Of a stretch of DNA of 64,000 nucleotides, positions 36,081-44,748 are shown piece after piece (position 1 is the stretch's first letter; each line of letters starts with the position of its first letter). The translations under genes and the position numbers were made by a program. The notes beneath the pieces are model-generated. The model ran no database searches and was not told where the DNA came from. It saw nothing but the letters and a program-made list of their open reading frames with translations. Source of the stretch: Roseicyclus salinarum (GTDB lineage: Bacteria > Pseudomonadota > Alphaproteobacteria > Rhodobacterales > Rhodobacteraceae); the NCBI RefSeq assembly GCF_029624655.1, contig NZ_JARRSA010000008.1:1-64000 (forward strand), in the 5' to 3' direction.

Positions 36081-39000
36081 TCAGGCCTTGGCGGCGCCGT
36101 CCTGCGAGGAGGCCGCGTCGAGCTCGCGGGCGAGGCGCGATTCCTCCTCGGCCTTGGGCGTCGAGAACCGCGCCAGCAGGAGGTAGGCCACCGGCGTGAG
36201 GTAGAGCGTCGAGACCGTGGCGAGGCCGAGGCCGCCCACGATCACCCAGCCAAGCGCCTCGCGCGCCTCGGCGCCCGCGCCGAAGGACAGGATCAGGGGC
36301 ACGCCGCCTAGCACCGTTGAGATCATCGTCATCATCACCGGGCGCAGGCGGATCGTGCTGGCGTTCAGGATCGCCTCGCCGATCTCTTCGCCCCGATCGC
36401 GGAGCTGGTTGGCGAATTCCACGATCAGGATGCCGTTCTTGGCCATGATCCCGATCAGCATCACGAGGCCGATCTGGCTGTAGATGTTGAGGCTGAGGCC
36501 GGTCAGCACCAGCGCGAAGACCGCGCAGGCCAGCCCCAGGGGCACCGTCGCCATGACGACGACCGCCGAGACGAAGCTTTCGAATTGGGCCGACAGGACG
36601 AGGAACACGACGAGGATTGCGAAGCCGAAGGTCAGAAGCAGGCCCGACGACGTCTCGTCGAGCGTCGCGGCCTCGGCGAGGGGGACGATGCGGTTCTGCG
36701 GCGCGAGGATCTCGTCCGCGATCTCCTCGACCTGCTGGAGCGCCGAGCCAAGCGGCAGGGCGGGGGTGAGGCCCGCCGAGATCTCGACCGACCGGTTCTG
36801 GCCCTCGCGTTCCAGCTCGGGCGCGACGGCGCGTTCCTGCCGCGTCACGAAGGTCGACATGGGGATCATCTCTCCGTCGCCGGCCTGCACGAAGACGTTT
36901 TCGAGGTCGCCGGGATCGTTCACCGGGTCGGACGTCGAAAGCATCTGGATGTCGTAGCTGGTGTCGTTGACGAAGACGCTTCCCACGCTGCGCCCGTCCA
37001 GGACGGCGCGCAACGCCTCCCCCAGGCCCGCGATCTCGATGCCCAGATCCGACGCGCGGGTCCGGTCGATCTCGATGAAGAGCTGCGGCTGCGTCGTTTC
37101 GTATTCCAGCCGGACCTGTCCGAAGGCCGGGTTTTCCTGCATGCGGGCGACCAGCGCGCCGGCCACCTCCTCGAGCTGGGCGTAGTCGTTTCCGGTCACG
37201 GCGAAGGTCAGCCCCCGCCCGGCGCCCCGTATGCCCAGCGAATTGGGCTGGATGGCGAAGGCGCGCACGCCCACGACGCCGCGCAAGGCGCCGTTGATCT
37301 GGCCCACGATCTCCTGCTGGCTGCGCTCGCGCGCGTCCCACGCTGCCAGGGTCATCACCATGAAGCCGCGCGAATTCGATCCGATGCCCGAGATCGAGAA
37401 CAGGTTGGTGATCTCGCCGCTGTCGCGCAGCGGCTGCATCAGCGCCTCGATCTCGCGCATCTTCGACACGGTGTAGTCGAGGGACACGCCCTGCGGCGCG
37501 GAGACCGACAAAAGCGCCACGGCCCGGTCCTCGGGCGGGGTCAGCTCCTGCCGGAGGCCCGTCCCCATCATCGCCGCCGTCGCCGCGAAAAGCCCCGCAA
37601 CGAGGACGACGACGAAGGGATTGGCAAGCGCGCCGCGCAGCGTCCAGGCATAGAAGGCGGCCAGCTTGTCGCCCAGCCAGCCGAAGAACCCGCCCGAGCC
37701 GCGTCCGGTGTCCTCGGCCGTCAGCAGGCGGCTTGCCAGAACCGGGCAGAGCGACAGGGCGACCACCGACGACAGCGCGACGGCCATGGCCAGCGTGAAG
37801 CCGAATTCCCGGAACAGCCCCCCCGCCTGACCCGGCAGGAACGACAGCGGCACGAAGACGGCGGCAAGCGTTGCGGTGGTCGTGACGACGGCAAAGAAGA
37901 CCTGCTGCGTGCCCAGAACGGCGGCCGCCCTCGGGCCCATCCCCTCGGACCTGCGCCGCACGATGTTCTCCAGCACGACGATGGCGTCGTCCACGACCAT
38001 GCCCGTGGCCAGCACCAGCGCCAGCAGCGTCAGGATGTTGACCGAGAAGCCGACGAGGTAGATCGCGGCCAGCGTCCCGATGAGGGCCACGGGCATCGTC
38101 AGCGCGGGGATCATCGTGGCGCGGAGGTCGCGCAGGAACAGGAAGATCACGACGACCACGATCGCGACCGCGAGGGCGAGCGTTTTCAGAACCTCCTCGA
38201 TCGAGCCGCGGATGAAGATCGCGTCGTCGGAGGTGACGAAGATGTTGACGTCGTCGGGCAGCGACTGCTGCAGCTCGGCCACCGCGGCGCGCACGCCGTC
38301 CGAGATCGCCAGCGTGTTGCTCGTGGCCTGCCGCAGGACGCCGAGGCCGAGGCCGGTCTCGCCGTTGGCGCGCAGCACCGTCTCGTCGGGCGCGGGGCCC
38401 AGCGACACGCGGGCCACGTCGCGCACGCGCACGTTCTCGCGGATCACGAGGTCCTCGAACGCGTCCGGGGAGGCCACGGTGGCGGTCGTGCGCACGTTGA
38501 TCGACTGGCGGTCCCCGCTGAGGTCGCCCGCCGGCGCGTCGTAGGCGACGTCGGCCAGCGTCCGGCGCAGGTCGGCCAGCGTCAGGCCCCGGCTCGCAAG
38601 CTCCATCAGGTCGATGTCGATGCGGAAGATCGGCTCGCGGTCGCCGTAGACCTGCAGGTCGGCGACCCCGTCGATCGAGATCAGGCGGTCGGACACTTCC
38701 TCGTCCACCAGCCGCGTCAGGTCCTGCGCGCTGCGCGTGGCCGACGTGACGGCGATGCGCACCACGGGCTGCGCGTCGGCGTCCGCCTTCACGATGCGCG
38801 GCGTTTCCGCGTCGTCGGGAAGCGCGTTCGCGATGCGCGCCACCGCGTCGCGGGTGTCGGTGGCGGCCACGTCGATGTCTGCGTCCTCGGCGAATTCCAG
38901 CGTCACGCGGCTGCGCCCGAAGCGGGAATTGGACGAGATCGACCTGACGCCCGCGACGCGTCCCACCGCGCCCTCGATCCGGCTCGTCACTTCCTGATCG

Positions 39001-39206
39001 ACGGTCTCGGGCGCGGCGCCGGGGAACTGGGTGGTCACGGTGATGACGGGGCGGTCGACGTTGGGCAGCTCGCGCACCTCGACGCCCAGAAGGCTCGCCA
39101 GCCCCGCGATCACGATCAGCGCGCTCAGCACGAGGGCGAGGATGGGGCGGCGCACGAACAGCGCGGTTCCCGAGGCCGAGGCCGCCTTGGCCGTTTTCTG
39201 CGTCAT
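36081..39206 (-). CDS. RND efflux pump, inner-membrane component
   Basis: 1041 residues, the standard length for HAE1-type RND pumps. The start is FVRRPILALVLSALIVIAGL. The TM4 block GMVVDDAIVVLENIVRRRSE has the paired Asp needed for proton transfer; the second half repeats the fold (SQIGLVMLIGIMAKNGILIV). Two large periplasmic loops carry the porter domain. It exports hydrophobic drugs, bile salts or metabolites with the adaptor encoded just upstream (14 bases). No outer-membrane channel gene lies in the cluster, so a TolC-type partner must be shared. Confidence 0.95.
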   Translation of the reverse strand: MTQKTAKAASASGTALFVRRPILALVLSALIVIAGLASLLGVEVRELPNVDRPVITVTTQFPGAAPETVDQEVTSRIEGAVGRVAGVRSISSNSRFGRSRVTLEFAEDADIDVAATDTRDAVARIANALPDDAETPRIVKADADAQPVVRIAVTSATRSAQDLTRLVDEEVSDRLISIDGVADLQVYGDREPIFRIDIDLMELASRGLTLADLRRTLADVAYDAPAGDLSGDRQSINVRTTATVASPDAFEDLVIRENVRVRDVARVSLGPAPDETVLRANGETGLGLGVLRQATSNTLAISDGVRAAVAELQQSLPDDVNIFVTSDDAIFIRGSIEEVLKTLALAVAIVVVVIFLFLRDLRATMIPALTMPVALIGTLAAIYLVGFSVNILTLLALVLATGMVVDDAIVVLENIVRRRSEGMGPRAAAVLGTQQVFFAVVTTTATLAAVFVPLSFLPGQAGGLFREFGFTLAMAVALSSVVALSLCPVLASRLLTAEDTGRGSGGFFGWLGDKLAAFYAWTLRGALANPFVVVLVAGLFAATAAMMGTGLRQELTPPEDRAVALLSVSAPQGVSLDYTVSKMREIEALMQPLRDSGEITNLFSISGIGSNSRGFMVMTLAAWDARERSQQEIVGQINGALRGVVGVRAFAIQPNSLGIRGAGRGLTFAVTGNDYAQLEEVAGALVARMQENPAFGQVRLEYETTQPQLFIEIDRTRASDLGIEIAGLGEALRAVLDGRSVGSVFVNDTSYDIQMLSTSDPVNDPGDLENVFVQAGDGEMIPMSTFVTRQERAVAPELEREGQNRSVEISAGLTPALPLGSALQQVEEIADEILAPQNRIVPLAEAATLDETSSGLLLTFGFAILVVFLVLSAQFESFVSAVVVMATVPLGLACAVFALVLTGLSLNIYSQIGLVMLIGIMAKNGILIVEFANQLRDRGEEIGEAILNASTIRLRPVMMTMISTVLGGVPLILSFGAGAEAREALGWVIVGGLGLATVSTLYLTPVAYLLLARFSTPKAEEESRLARELDAASSQDGAAKA

Positions 39207-39220
39207 GCCCGGCCCCGCCT

Positions 39221-40390
39221 TCAGATGTCGCTGGACGCCGCGACGGCGGCGGTGTCGCCCTCGGCCGCCGACGCGCCGGTGACGATCTCGATCGCGCCGC
39301 CCGAACGCAGGGTCTGCACCCCCTCGATCACGACGAGGTCGCCCGCGCTCAATGCCGCCTCGACGAGGACGCTGTCGCTGTTGCGCTGGCGGATCACGAC
39401 CGGGACACGCACCGCCTCTCCGTCCCGGGCGGCCCAGACGAACGCGCCGTCGCCGGACCACTGGATCGCCAGCGGATCGACGGACGGCAGGCTGTCGCCG
39501 GGAAACGACAGCGCCACCTCGAAGGCCTGTCCCGCACGCAGCGTGTCGTCCGCGTTCTCGACCCGGCCCTGGACGCGCAGGGTGCGGCTCGCGCGTTCCA
39601 CCACGTTGTCGAGGGCCACGATCTCGCCCTGCAGCACCTCGTCCGGCCGCGCGAGCGGGATCACCTCCAGCGGCATCCCCACGGACAGTTGGGCGATGTG
39701 GCGCTCGGGGACGCGAAAGTCGATCTGGATGGTCGAGCGGTCGGTGATGACGGCGATGGCGTCCTGCGCGCCGATGCGGTCGCCCTCCTCGACCTCGAGC
39801 AGGCCGACCCATCCCGAGATGGGCGCGACGATGCGGCGCTGCGCGAGGTCGAACTCGGCCTGCGCCACCTCCAGCTCTGCCGAGCGGAACGCGAGCTCGG
39901 CCGAGCGCAGCTGCACCGCCGACACCGCGCCGGACGCGCTGAGCTGTTGCAGGCGCTCCACGTCGCCCTCGGTGTCGGCAACGCTCAGACGCGCGCGCTC
40001 CAGCGCGATCCGCTCGGCGTCGTCGTCGAGAAGCGCGATCACCGCGCCCTCCTCGACGTAGCGTCCCGGCATCACGGACAGCTCGCGGATCAGGCCCGTC
40101 GCCTCCGAGCGCACCGTGACGGACCGCGCCGCGCGCCCGTCGCCGATGGCCGAGACGCGGGCGTTGACCTGCCCGGTCGCGACCTCGGCCACGACCACCT
40201 GCGAAGCGCCGCCTCCGAACCGGCGTCCGCCGCCTTCGTCGCCGGCGCCGGCGGGGGCGTCTATGCCCATAATGTCGTAGATGCCCGCCCGTTCCAGGTA
40301 GGGGGCGGCGGAAGGAACATAGAACGCCCAGATGGCGACAGCGGCGGCGACGGCCAGAAGTCCGAGGAAGGTCTGCCTGAGGAAGTTCAT
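39221..40390 (-). CDS. RND efflux periplasmic adaptor (membrane fusion protein)
   Basis: 389 residues. An N-terminal membrane anchor (FLGLLAVAAAVAIWAFYV) is followed by barrel-sandwich halves (SVTVRSEATGLIRELSVMPG and RRIVAPISGWVGLLEVEEGD) around a coiled hairpin (residues about 130-165). It has no lipobox Cys, so it is anchored by the helix. It bridges the pump to an outer-membrane channel. It is the first gene of the pair, 14 bases before the pump gene. The ATG used is the one just in front of NFLRQ. Confidence 0.93.
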   Translation of the reverse strand: MNFLRQTFLGLLAVAAAVAIWAFYVPSAAPYLERAGIYDIMGIDAPAGAGDEGGGRRFGGGASQVVVAEVATGQVNARVSAIGDGRAARSVTVRSEATGLIRELSVMPGRYVEEGAVIALLDDDAERIALERARLSVADTEGDVERLQQLSASGAVSAVQLRSAELAFRSAELEVAQAEFDLAQRRIVAPISGWVGLLEVEEGDRIGAQDAIAVITDRSTIQIDFRVPERHIAQLSVGMPLEVIPLARPDEVLQGEIVALDNVVERASRTLRVQGRVENADDTLRAGQAFEVALSFPGDSLPSVDPLAIQWSGDGAFVWAARDGEAVRVPVVIRQRNSDSVLVEAALSAGDLVVIEGVQTLRSGGAIEIVTGASAAEGDTAAVAASSDI

Positions 40391-40446
40391 GTGCCTGTCC
40401 GATGCGGTGGCGGCGCGCAAACGCGGGCCATTGCTGCGTTAAACTA

Positions 40447-40464
40447 GCATTGCGGCGGCAATGC
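40447..40464. promoter_or_regulatory. palindrome upstream of the RND pump operon
   Basis: Perfect 7-bp arms GCATTGC / GCAATGC with a 4-base spacer, 57 bases before the adaptor ATG and in front of the divergent FkbM gene. It looks like a repressor operator, although no regulator gene lies beside it. Confidence 0.4.
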
Positions 40465-40588
40465 CCAACAAAGAATTCGTGAGGTCCATGGGCGCCGGAC
40501 CGGGCGGTTGCCCGGCGGCGGCGCATGGCAAGGATGGAAAGCCGCGCCGTCGATCTATCTGATGGGCGAAATGAAGGGGAGTGGCGTC

Positions 40589-41314
40589 ATGGATCGATGG
40601 CTGGGGCTTCTGCGCTCGGTGGTGATCTACCATAACCCCGCGACGCTGCGTGCGTGGCGGCGGTTCTATCGCGGGATCCTCGGGGAAGGCACGCTGGCCT
40701 TCGACGTGGGTGCGCATGTCGGCACGCGGGCGCGGGCCATGCGCGCGGCCGGTGCGACCGTCGTGGCGCTGGAGCCGCAGGCGATGTTCGCGGGGTTCCT
40801 GCGCCGCACGATGCCGCGCGACGTGGTCCTGATCGAGGCCGCCGCCGGCCGCTCCGAGGCCGTGGCCGAGATGGCGGTCTCGTCCCGCCACCCCACGGTA
40901 TCGTCGCTTCAGGCCGAATTCGTCTCGGGCGCGGCCTCGGCGCCGGGCTTCGATCATGTCCGCTGGGAAAGCCGCCAGAGCGTGCGCGTGGTGACGCTGG
41001 ATGGGCTGATCGCGCGCTTCGGGACGCCCGATTACGTCAAGATCGACGTGGAGGGCTACGAGCTGGAGGTGCTGGGCGGGCTGTCGGTGCCGGTCCCAAT
41101 GGTCTCGGTCGAGTATCTGCCGGGGTTTCCGCAACTGACGCGCGATGTCGTTCGGCGGCTGGCGGAGCTTGGGTCCTACCGCTTCAACGTCATCGTGGGC
41201 GAGGACGCGCGCTTCCTCTGGTCCGACTGGCGCGACGGGGACGAGGCGCTGTCGTGGCTGGCCGCGCTTCCGCCCGATGCGAAGTCCGGCGACCTCTTCG
41301 CGCGGCTTTCCTGA
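40589..41314 (+). CDS. FkbM-family methyltransferase
   Basis: 241 residues. The SAM-binding block is TLAFDVGAHVGTRARAMRAA, followed by VVALEPQAMFAGFLRR and the family signature VVTLDGLIARFGTPDYVKID then VEGYELEVLGGL. GGGGAG before the ATG at 40589 supports this start. FkbM proteins are O- or N-methyltransferases of polyketides, sugars and lipids; no biosynthetic cluster surrounds this one. It diverges from the RND operon. Confidence 0.88.
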   Translation: MDRWLGLLRSVVIYHNPATLRAWRRFYRGILGEGTLAFDVGAHVGTRARAMRAAGATVVALEPQAMFAGFLRRTMPRDVVLIEAAAGRSEAVAEMAVSSRHPTVSSLQAEFVSGAASAPGFDHVRWESRQSVRVVTLDGLIARFGTPDYVKIDVEGYELEVLGGLSVPVPMVSVEYLPGFPQLTRDVVRRLAELGSYRFNVIVGEDARFLWSDWRDGDEALSWLAALPPDAKSGDLFARLS

Positions 41315-41337
41315 GCTCGCGCGGACTGCCGCGAGGG

Positions 41338-41363
41338 GGCCGCGCGGGCGTTGCCGCGCGGCC
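41338..41363. terminator. hairpin between two convergent genes
   Basis: Perfect 10-bp arms GGCCGCGCGG / CCGCGCGGCC around 6 bases, lying between the FkbM and metallo-hydrolase stops. There is no T-run, as in many terminators of GC-rich genomes. Confidence 0.4.
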
Positions 41364-41379
41364 AAAACTCGTCTCGGCC

Positions 41380-42306
41380 TCAGCCCATCAGCTGCCCGGC
41401 CTCGGGCACCCAGCGGAACTCGGCGCCGTCCGAGGAGGCAGTATCGACGTAGCCCACGGCCGGAAACGGCATGTGGTAGCCGATGGCGGGGATCCTGTCG
41501 GCGGCGATCATGCCCAGGACGTTGCGCCGGCTTGCGGCCGCCTGCGCCTTGTCCGCGTCGAAGCGCACCTCCCAGTCGGGGCGGGCCAGCGACCAGACCG
41601 GGTGGTTGGCGAGGTCGGCGAAGATCACGAGGCCCTGTCCCTCGCTTTCGAGGCGGAAGACCATGTGGCCGGGCGTGTGGCCGAAGGCGGCCATGCCGGT
41701 GATGCCGGGAACCACGTCGTCGCCATCCCCCAGGAAGCTGGTCATGTCGGCCATCGGGCGCACGTTGGCGTCGAACCCCTCGTTGCCGGCTGCGGCCCAG
41801 TGGTCCCATTCGACCTGGCCGGCCGCGTAGCGCGCGTTGGCGAAGGTCGGCGCGCCCTCGTTCATCATGCCGCCGATATGATCGCCGTGCATGTGCGTCA
41901 GGACGACGACATCGACCTGATCGGCCGTGTAGCCCGCGCTTTCCAGCGCGCCGACGGTCGCGGCGGCGTTCAGGCCGGTGTCGAACAGGACCAGCTCTGC
42001 GCCGGTGTTGACGAGCGTGGGCGTGAAGAAGAACTGGGAGGTCTCGCTCGAGAGGAAGTTCTCGCGGCTGACCTCGGCGAAGGTCTCGGCCGACACGTTC
42101 ATGCCGAAGATGCCCTGTGGCTCGTCGCGCGGGGTCGTGCCCGCAAGGATCGTCGTGACCTCGAAGCCGCCGATCATGAAGCGGCGGTGACGCGCGAAGC
42201 TTGCCCCCATCATCTGCGCCTCGGCGCGGGCCGATCCGGCCGCAAGCCCCGTGAGGGGCAAGGCGGCTCCGGCGGACAGAAGGTTGCGGCGTGTGAGCTG
42301 CGTCAT
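41380..42306 (-). CDS. exported MBL-fold metallo-hydrolase
   Basis: 308 residues. Tat-type signal TRRNLLSAGAALPLTGLAAG with cleavage after SARA. Zinc ligands lie in VVLTHMHGDHIGG (HxHxDH), in FGHTPGHMVFRL (His) and ending LANHPVWSL. The Asp that bridges the metals is in LVLFDTGL. The fold covers lactonases, sulfatases and dioxygenases; the substrate is unknown, though the YVGHxL-type end of quorum-sensing lactonases is not seen. It is periplasmic. Confidence 0.9.
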   Translation of the reverse strand: MTQLTRRNLLSAGAALPLTGLAAGSARAEAQMMGASFARHRRFMIGGFEVTTILAGTTPRDEPQGIFGMNVSAETFAEVSRENFLSSETSQFFFTPTLVNTGAELVLFDTGLNAAATVGALESAGYTADQVDVVVLTHMHGDHIGGMMNEGAPTFANARYAAGQVEWDHWAAAGNEGFDANVRPMADMTSFLGDGDDVVPGITGMAAFGHTPGHMVFRLESEGQGLVIFADLANHPVWSLARPDWEVRFDADKAQAAASRRNVLGMIAADRIPAIGYHMPFPAVGYVDTASSDGAEFRWVPEAGQLMG

Positions 42307-42558
42307 CTCTTACTCCCGTTGGATTAAAACCGGGACAAAGGTAAGGCTGCTGTGGCGGGCGCCCGTCACGCCTGCGTGATCGGGCGTGCTCCGGCGAACA
42401 GGACGCCTGCGAAAATGCGCGGAGCCGCGCAACGGGTGCGGGGGCCGGGCCAAACGTGCCGCCTCGGCGAATCACTGTCTTCACAGGGCGAATCACCCGT
42501 GGTAGCCTTGGCGGATAACGCCGGTTAACGGCGATGTCTTGCAACCTGAGGCGGGGCA

Positions 42559-43647
42559 ATGGGTACGTGCGATCGGGGGGCGTTCATGATTTCATGGGCG
42601 CAGACCCTGCTGGAGGGATCACCGGCAGAACCAGAAACAGAACTGGCGGAAGGGATGAGCTGGAGCTGGCATGGCCGCGCGCTCGCCCTCGAGACGCGCG
42701 GCCCCGCGTCCGCCCCGACCGCCAGCCGGGATCACGACGAACTGCGCGCCCGTGCGGCGCGGGCCGTGCGCAGCCTGCTGCAGCGACCCGCGACCTGCCC
42801 CGCCGGCCTTCCCCAGGACCGGCCCTTGCCGGAAGACGGCGGCCCGACCCTGACGGGCGGTTTCGTGGTGTCGGACGGCGCGCGCTTTCACACGGTCGTG
42901 CCGATCGCGGTGGAGGAGGGAGCGCCGCCCGTCCTGCTTTTCCCCGACAGCCTGCCGCGCGCGCGGCAGCGTCACACCGTCGTCGCCTGTTCCGACCGCC
43001 CGCCCGCCCGCGCCGTCCGCGAGCGTCCGGCGGTCATCTGCTTCACGCCGGGCACGCGCCTGAGCACCCTTCGCGGCGAGGTCGCGATCGAGGACCTCGA
43101 CGCCGGCGATCGCCTGCTGACGCGCGACGACGGCCCGCAGAAGGTGCTGTGGCGCGGGCACCGGCGCATGTCGGGCGCGCGGCTTTTCGCGTTGCCCGAC
43201 CAGAGGCCGGTGCGGCTGAGGGCCGGGTCGCTGGGCGTAAACCGTCCCGGCGGCGACCTTGTCGTCAGCCCTGAACACCGCGTCCTCGTCACCGGCCGCG
43301 CCCCGCGTGAGCTGTGGGGCGAGGCCGAGGTCTTCGTGCGCGCGGGCGACCTTGTCGGGGGGGCCGGCGTCACGGTCGACCATTCGCTGCGCGAGACGGT
43401 CTACATCCACCTGATGCTCGAGCGCCACCAGGTGATCCGGGCCAACGGCCTCGAGGTCGAAAGCTTCCATCCCGGCTTCATGGGTCTCGACACGCTCTCG
43501 CACGAGCAGCGCGAGGCGCTGGCGGGCGCGCGGCCCGATCTCGCCGCCGACCCGTTCTCCTACGGCGCGCCGGCGCGGCGGATGCTCGACCGCGCCGAGG
43601 CCGCGATCCTGTTCGGCGGCCCCGCCGCGCCGCCCCGCGCCGCCTGA
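42559..43647 (+). CDS. Hint-domain protein
   Basis: 362 residues. From about residue 158 it carries the Hint (hedgehog/intein) fold: VICFTPGTRLSTLRGEVAIE with the catalytic-type Cys 161, DLDAGDRLLTRDDGPQKVLW, GDLVVSPEHRVLVTGRAP (His of block B) and, later, VDHSLRETVYIHLMLERHQV. The N-terminal part (1-155) has no recognised domain. There is no splice junction at the C-terminus, so it does not act as an intein. Many Roseobacter genomes carry such proteins; their role is not established. An ATG at 42586 with GGGGGG upstream is an alternative start. Confidence 0.82.
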   Translation: MGTCDRGAFMISWAQTLLEGSPAEPETELAEGMSWSWHGRALALETRGPASAPTASRDHDELRARAARAVRSLLQRPATCPAGLPQDRPLPEDGGPTLTGGFVVSDGARFHTVVPIAVEEGAPPVLLFPDSLPRARQRHTVVACSDRPPARAVRERPAVICFTPGTRLSTLRGEVAIEDLDAGDRLLTRDDGPQKVLWRGHRRMSGARLFALPDQRPVRLRAGSLGVNRPGGDLVVSPEHRVLVTGRAPRELWGEAEVFVRAGDLVGGAGVTVDHSLRETVYIHLMLERHQVIRANGLEVESFHPGFMGLDTLSHEQREALAGARPDLAADPFSYGAPARRMLDRAEAAILFGGPAAPPRAA

Positions 43648-43666
43648 GGCCGGGCCCGACGCGCCA

Positions 43667-43694
43667 TTGACAGCGGGGCGACATCGTGTAGAAG
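43667..43694 (+). promoter_or_regulatory. promoter of rpsD
   Basis: TTGACA at 43667 is a consensus -35 box, with TAGAAG 16 bases later as the -10. The start point would be near 43700, 140 bases before the rpsD GTG, making room for the structured leader. Confidence 0.6.
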
Positions 43695-43703
43695 CCGCCC
43701 ATC

Positions 43704-43840
43704 CCGGCGGTCTGCGCCGGTTTTTCATTTGGTGTTGGCGGACCCCGCAAGGGGAAGCCTGTCGCCCCGAAGCGGTCCCGAGGGACCGGGGAGGGGAAAG
43801 GACAACGCCCTCTTGACCACGCTGAAGAGGAGATCAGACG
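43704..43840 (+). promoter_or_regulatory. structured leader of rpsD mRNA
   Basis: Three stems follow one another: CCGGCG / CGCCGG followed by TTTTT (43704-43725), which looks like a terminator; CCCC-GCAA-GGGG (43743-43754), a GNRA tetraloop; and GGTCCCGAGGGACC (43774-43787). Then comes AGAGGAG before the GTG. In other bacteria S4 regulates its own operon through an mRNA leader; this arrangement suggests the same, by attenuation or by blocking translation. Confidence 0.55.
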
Positions 43841-44461
43841 GTGACCAAACGCACCTCTGCCAAGTACAAGATCGACCGCCGCATGGGCGAGAACATCTGG
43901 GGCCGCCCCAAGTCGCCCGTGAACAAGCGCGAATACGGCCCCGGCCAGCACGGCCAGCGCCGCAAGGGCAAGCTCAGCGACTTCGGCCTGCAGCTTCGCG
44001 CCAAGCAGAAGCTCAAGGGCTATTACGGCGACCTGACGGAAAAGCAGTTCCGCCGCATCTACGCCGACGCCGAGCGTCAGCGCGGCGATACCGGTGAGCT
44101 TCTCATCGGCCTGCTGGAGCGCCGTCTCGACGCGGTGGTCTACCGCGCCAAGTTCGTTCCGACCGTCTTCGCAGCCCGCCAGTTCGTCAATCACGGCCAC
44201 GTGCTGGTGAACGGCAAGCGCGTCAACATCCCCTCCTACCGGGTGAAGGAAGGCGACGTGATCGAGGTGCGCGAGAAGTCCAAGCAACTCGCCATCGTGC
44301 TCGAGGCCGTCCAGCTGGCCGAGCGTGACGTCCCCGACTACCTCGAGGTCGACCACTCCAAGATGACCGCGACCTTCGTGCGCACGCCCGGCCTGTCGGA
44401 CGTGCCCTACGCGGTGCAGATGGAACCGAACCTCGTCATCGAATACTACGCGCAGAACTGA
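43841..44461 (+). CDS. rpsD: 30S ribosomal protein S4
   Basis: 206 residues, GTG start with GAGGAG upstream. The N-terminal Zn-less form [20 protein letters not shown] is typical of alphaproteobacteria. The S4 RNA-binding domain spans about residues 93-155 ([39 protein letters not shown]). S4 is an assembly-initiating protein binding 16S rRNA near the 5' domain. Here it is monocistronic with a leader and a terminator, unlike the alpha operon of E. coli. Confidence 0.98.
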   Translation: MTKRTSAKYKIDRRMGENIWGRPKSPVNKREYGPGQHGQRRKGKLSDFGLQLRAKQKLKGYYGDLTEKQFRRIYADAERQRGDTGELLIGLLERRLDAVVYRAKFVPTVFAARQFVNHGHVLVNGKRVNIPSYRVKEGDVIEVREKSKQLAIVLEAVQLAERDVPDYLEVDHSKMTATFVRTPGLSDVPYAVQMEPNLVIEYYAQN

Positions 44462-44499
44462 CGCGAGCCGCGCCGTCACGGCGCAGCGTTCCGACTTCG

Positions 44500-44527
44500 A
44501 AAGGCCGCGCACCTCGCGCGGCCTTTT
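44500..44527 (+). terminator. rho-independent terminator of rpsD
   Basis: AAAGGCCGCGC and GCGCGGCCTTTT pair perfectly around a 5-base loop, 38 bases past the rpsD stop, ending in a short T-run. Confidence 0.8.
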
Positions 44528-44594
44528 GGCGTTTCGGGCCGGGATCAACGCGAGGTCGCCACCCGTCCGTCCGCAGGAACTCGCGCCGGAGCTT

Positions 44595-44616
44595 CCGAGG
44601 GTTCGGGAACCCTCGG
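44595..44616. repeat. 22-bp palindrome in front of hss
   Basis: CCGAGGGTTC-GG-GAACCCTCGG, arms perfect over 10 bp with a 2-base spacer, between the rpsD terminator and the hss start. No T-run, so a protein-binding site is more likely than a terminator. Confidence 0.5.
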
Positions 44617-44748
44617 TCGCACCCGACGATCGCCCCGAGGACGCCTGGCCGCGCCCGGCCCCGGGGCGGCGCGTGCCCCGCCCAAGGTTCACATGCGCGG
44701 CGCGGTGGTCTACTGAGGGCCTTCAGCTGACTTGAAGGAACCCGCGTC

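Noticed and set aside
36585-40061. Very long open frame (1158 codons) on the plus strand opposite the RND genes
   Set aside because: GC-rich coding DNA leaves stops rare on the opposite strand; its product is low-complexity Arg/Gly/His-rich, without any family, start site or ribosome binding site.
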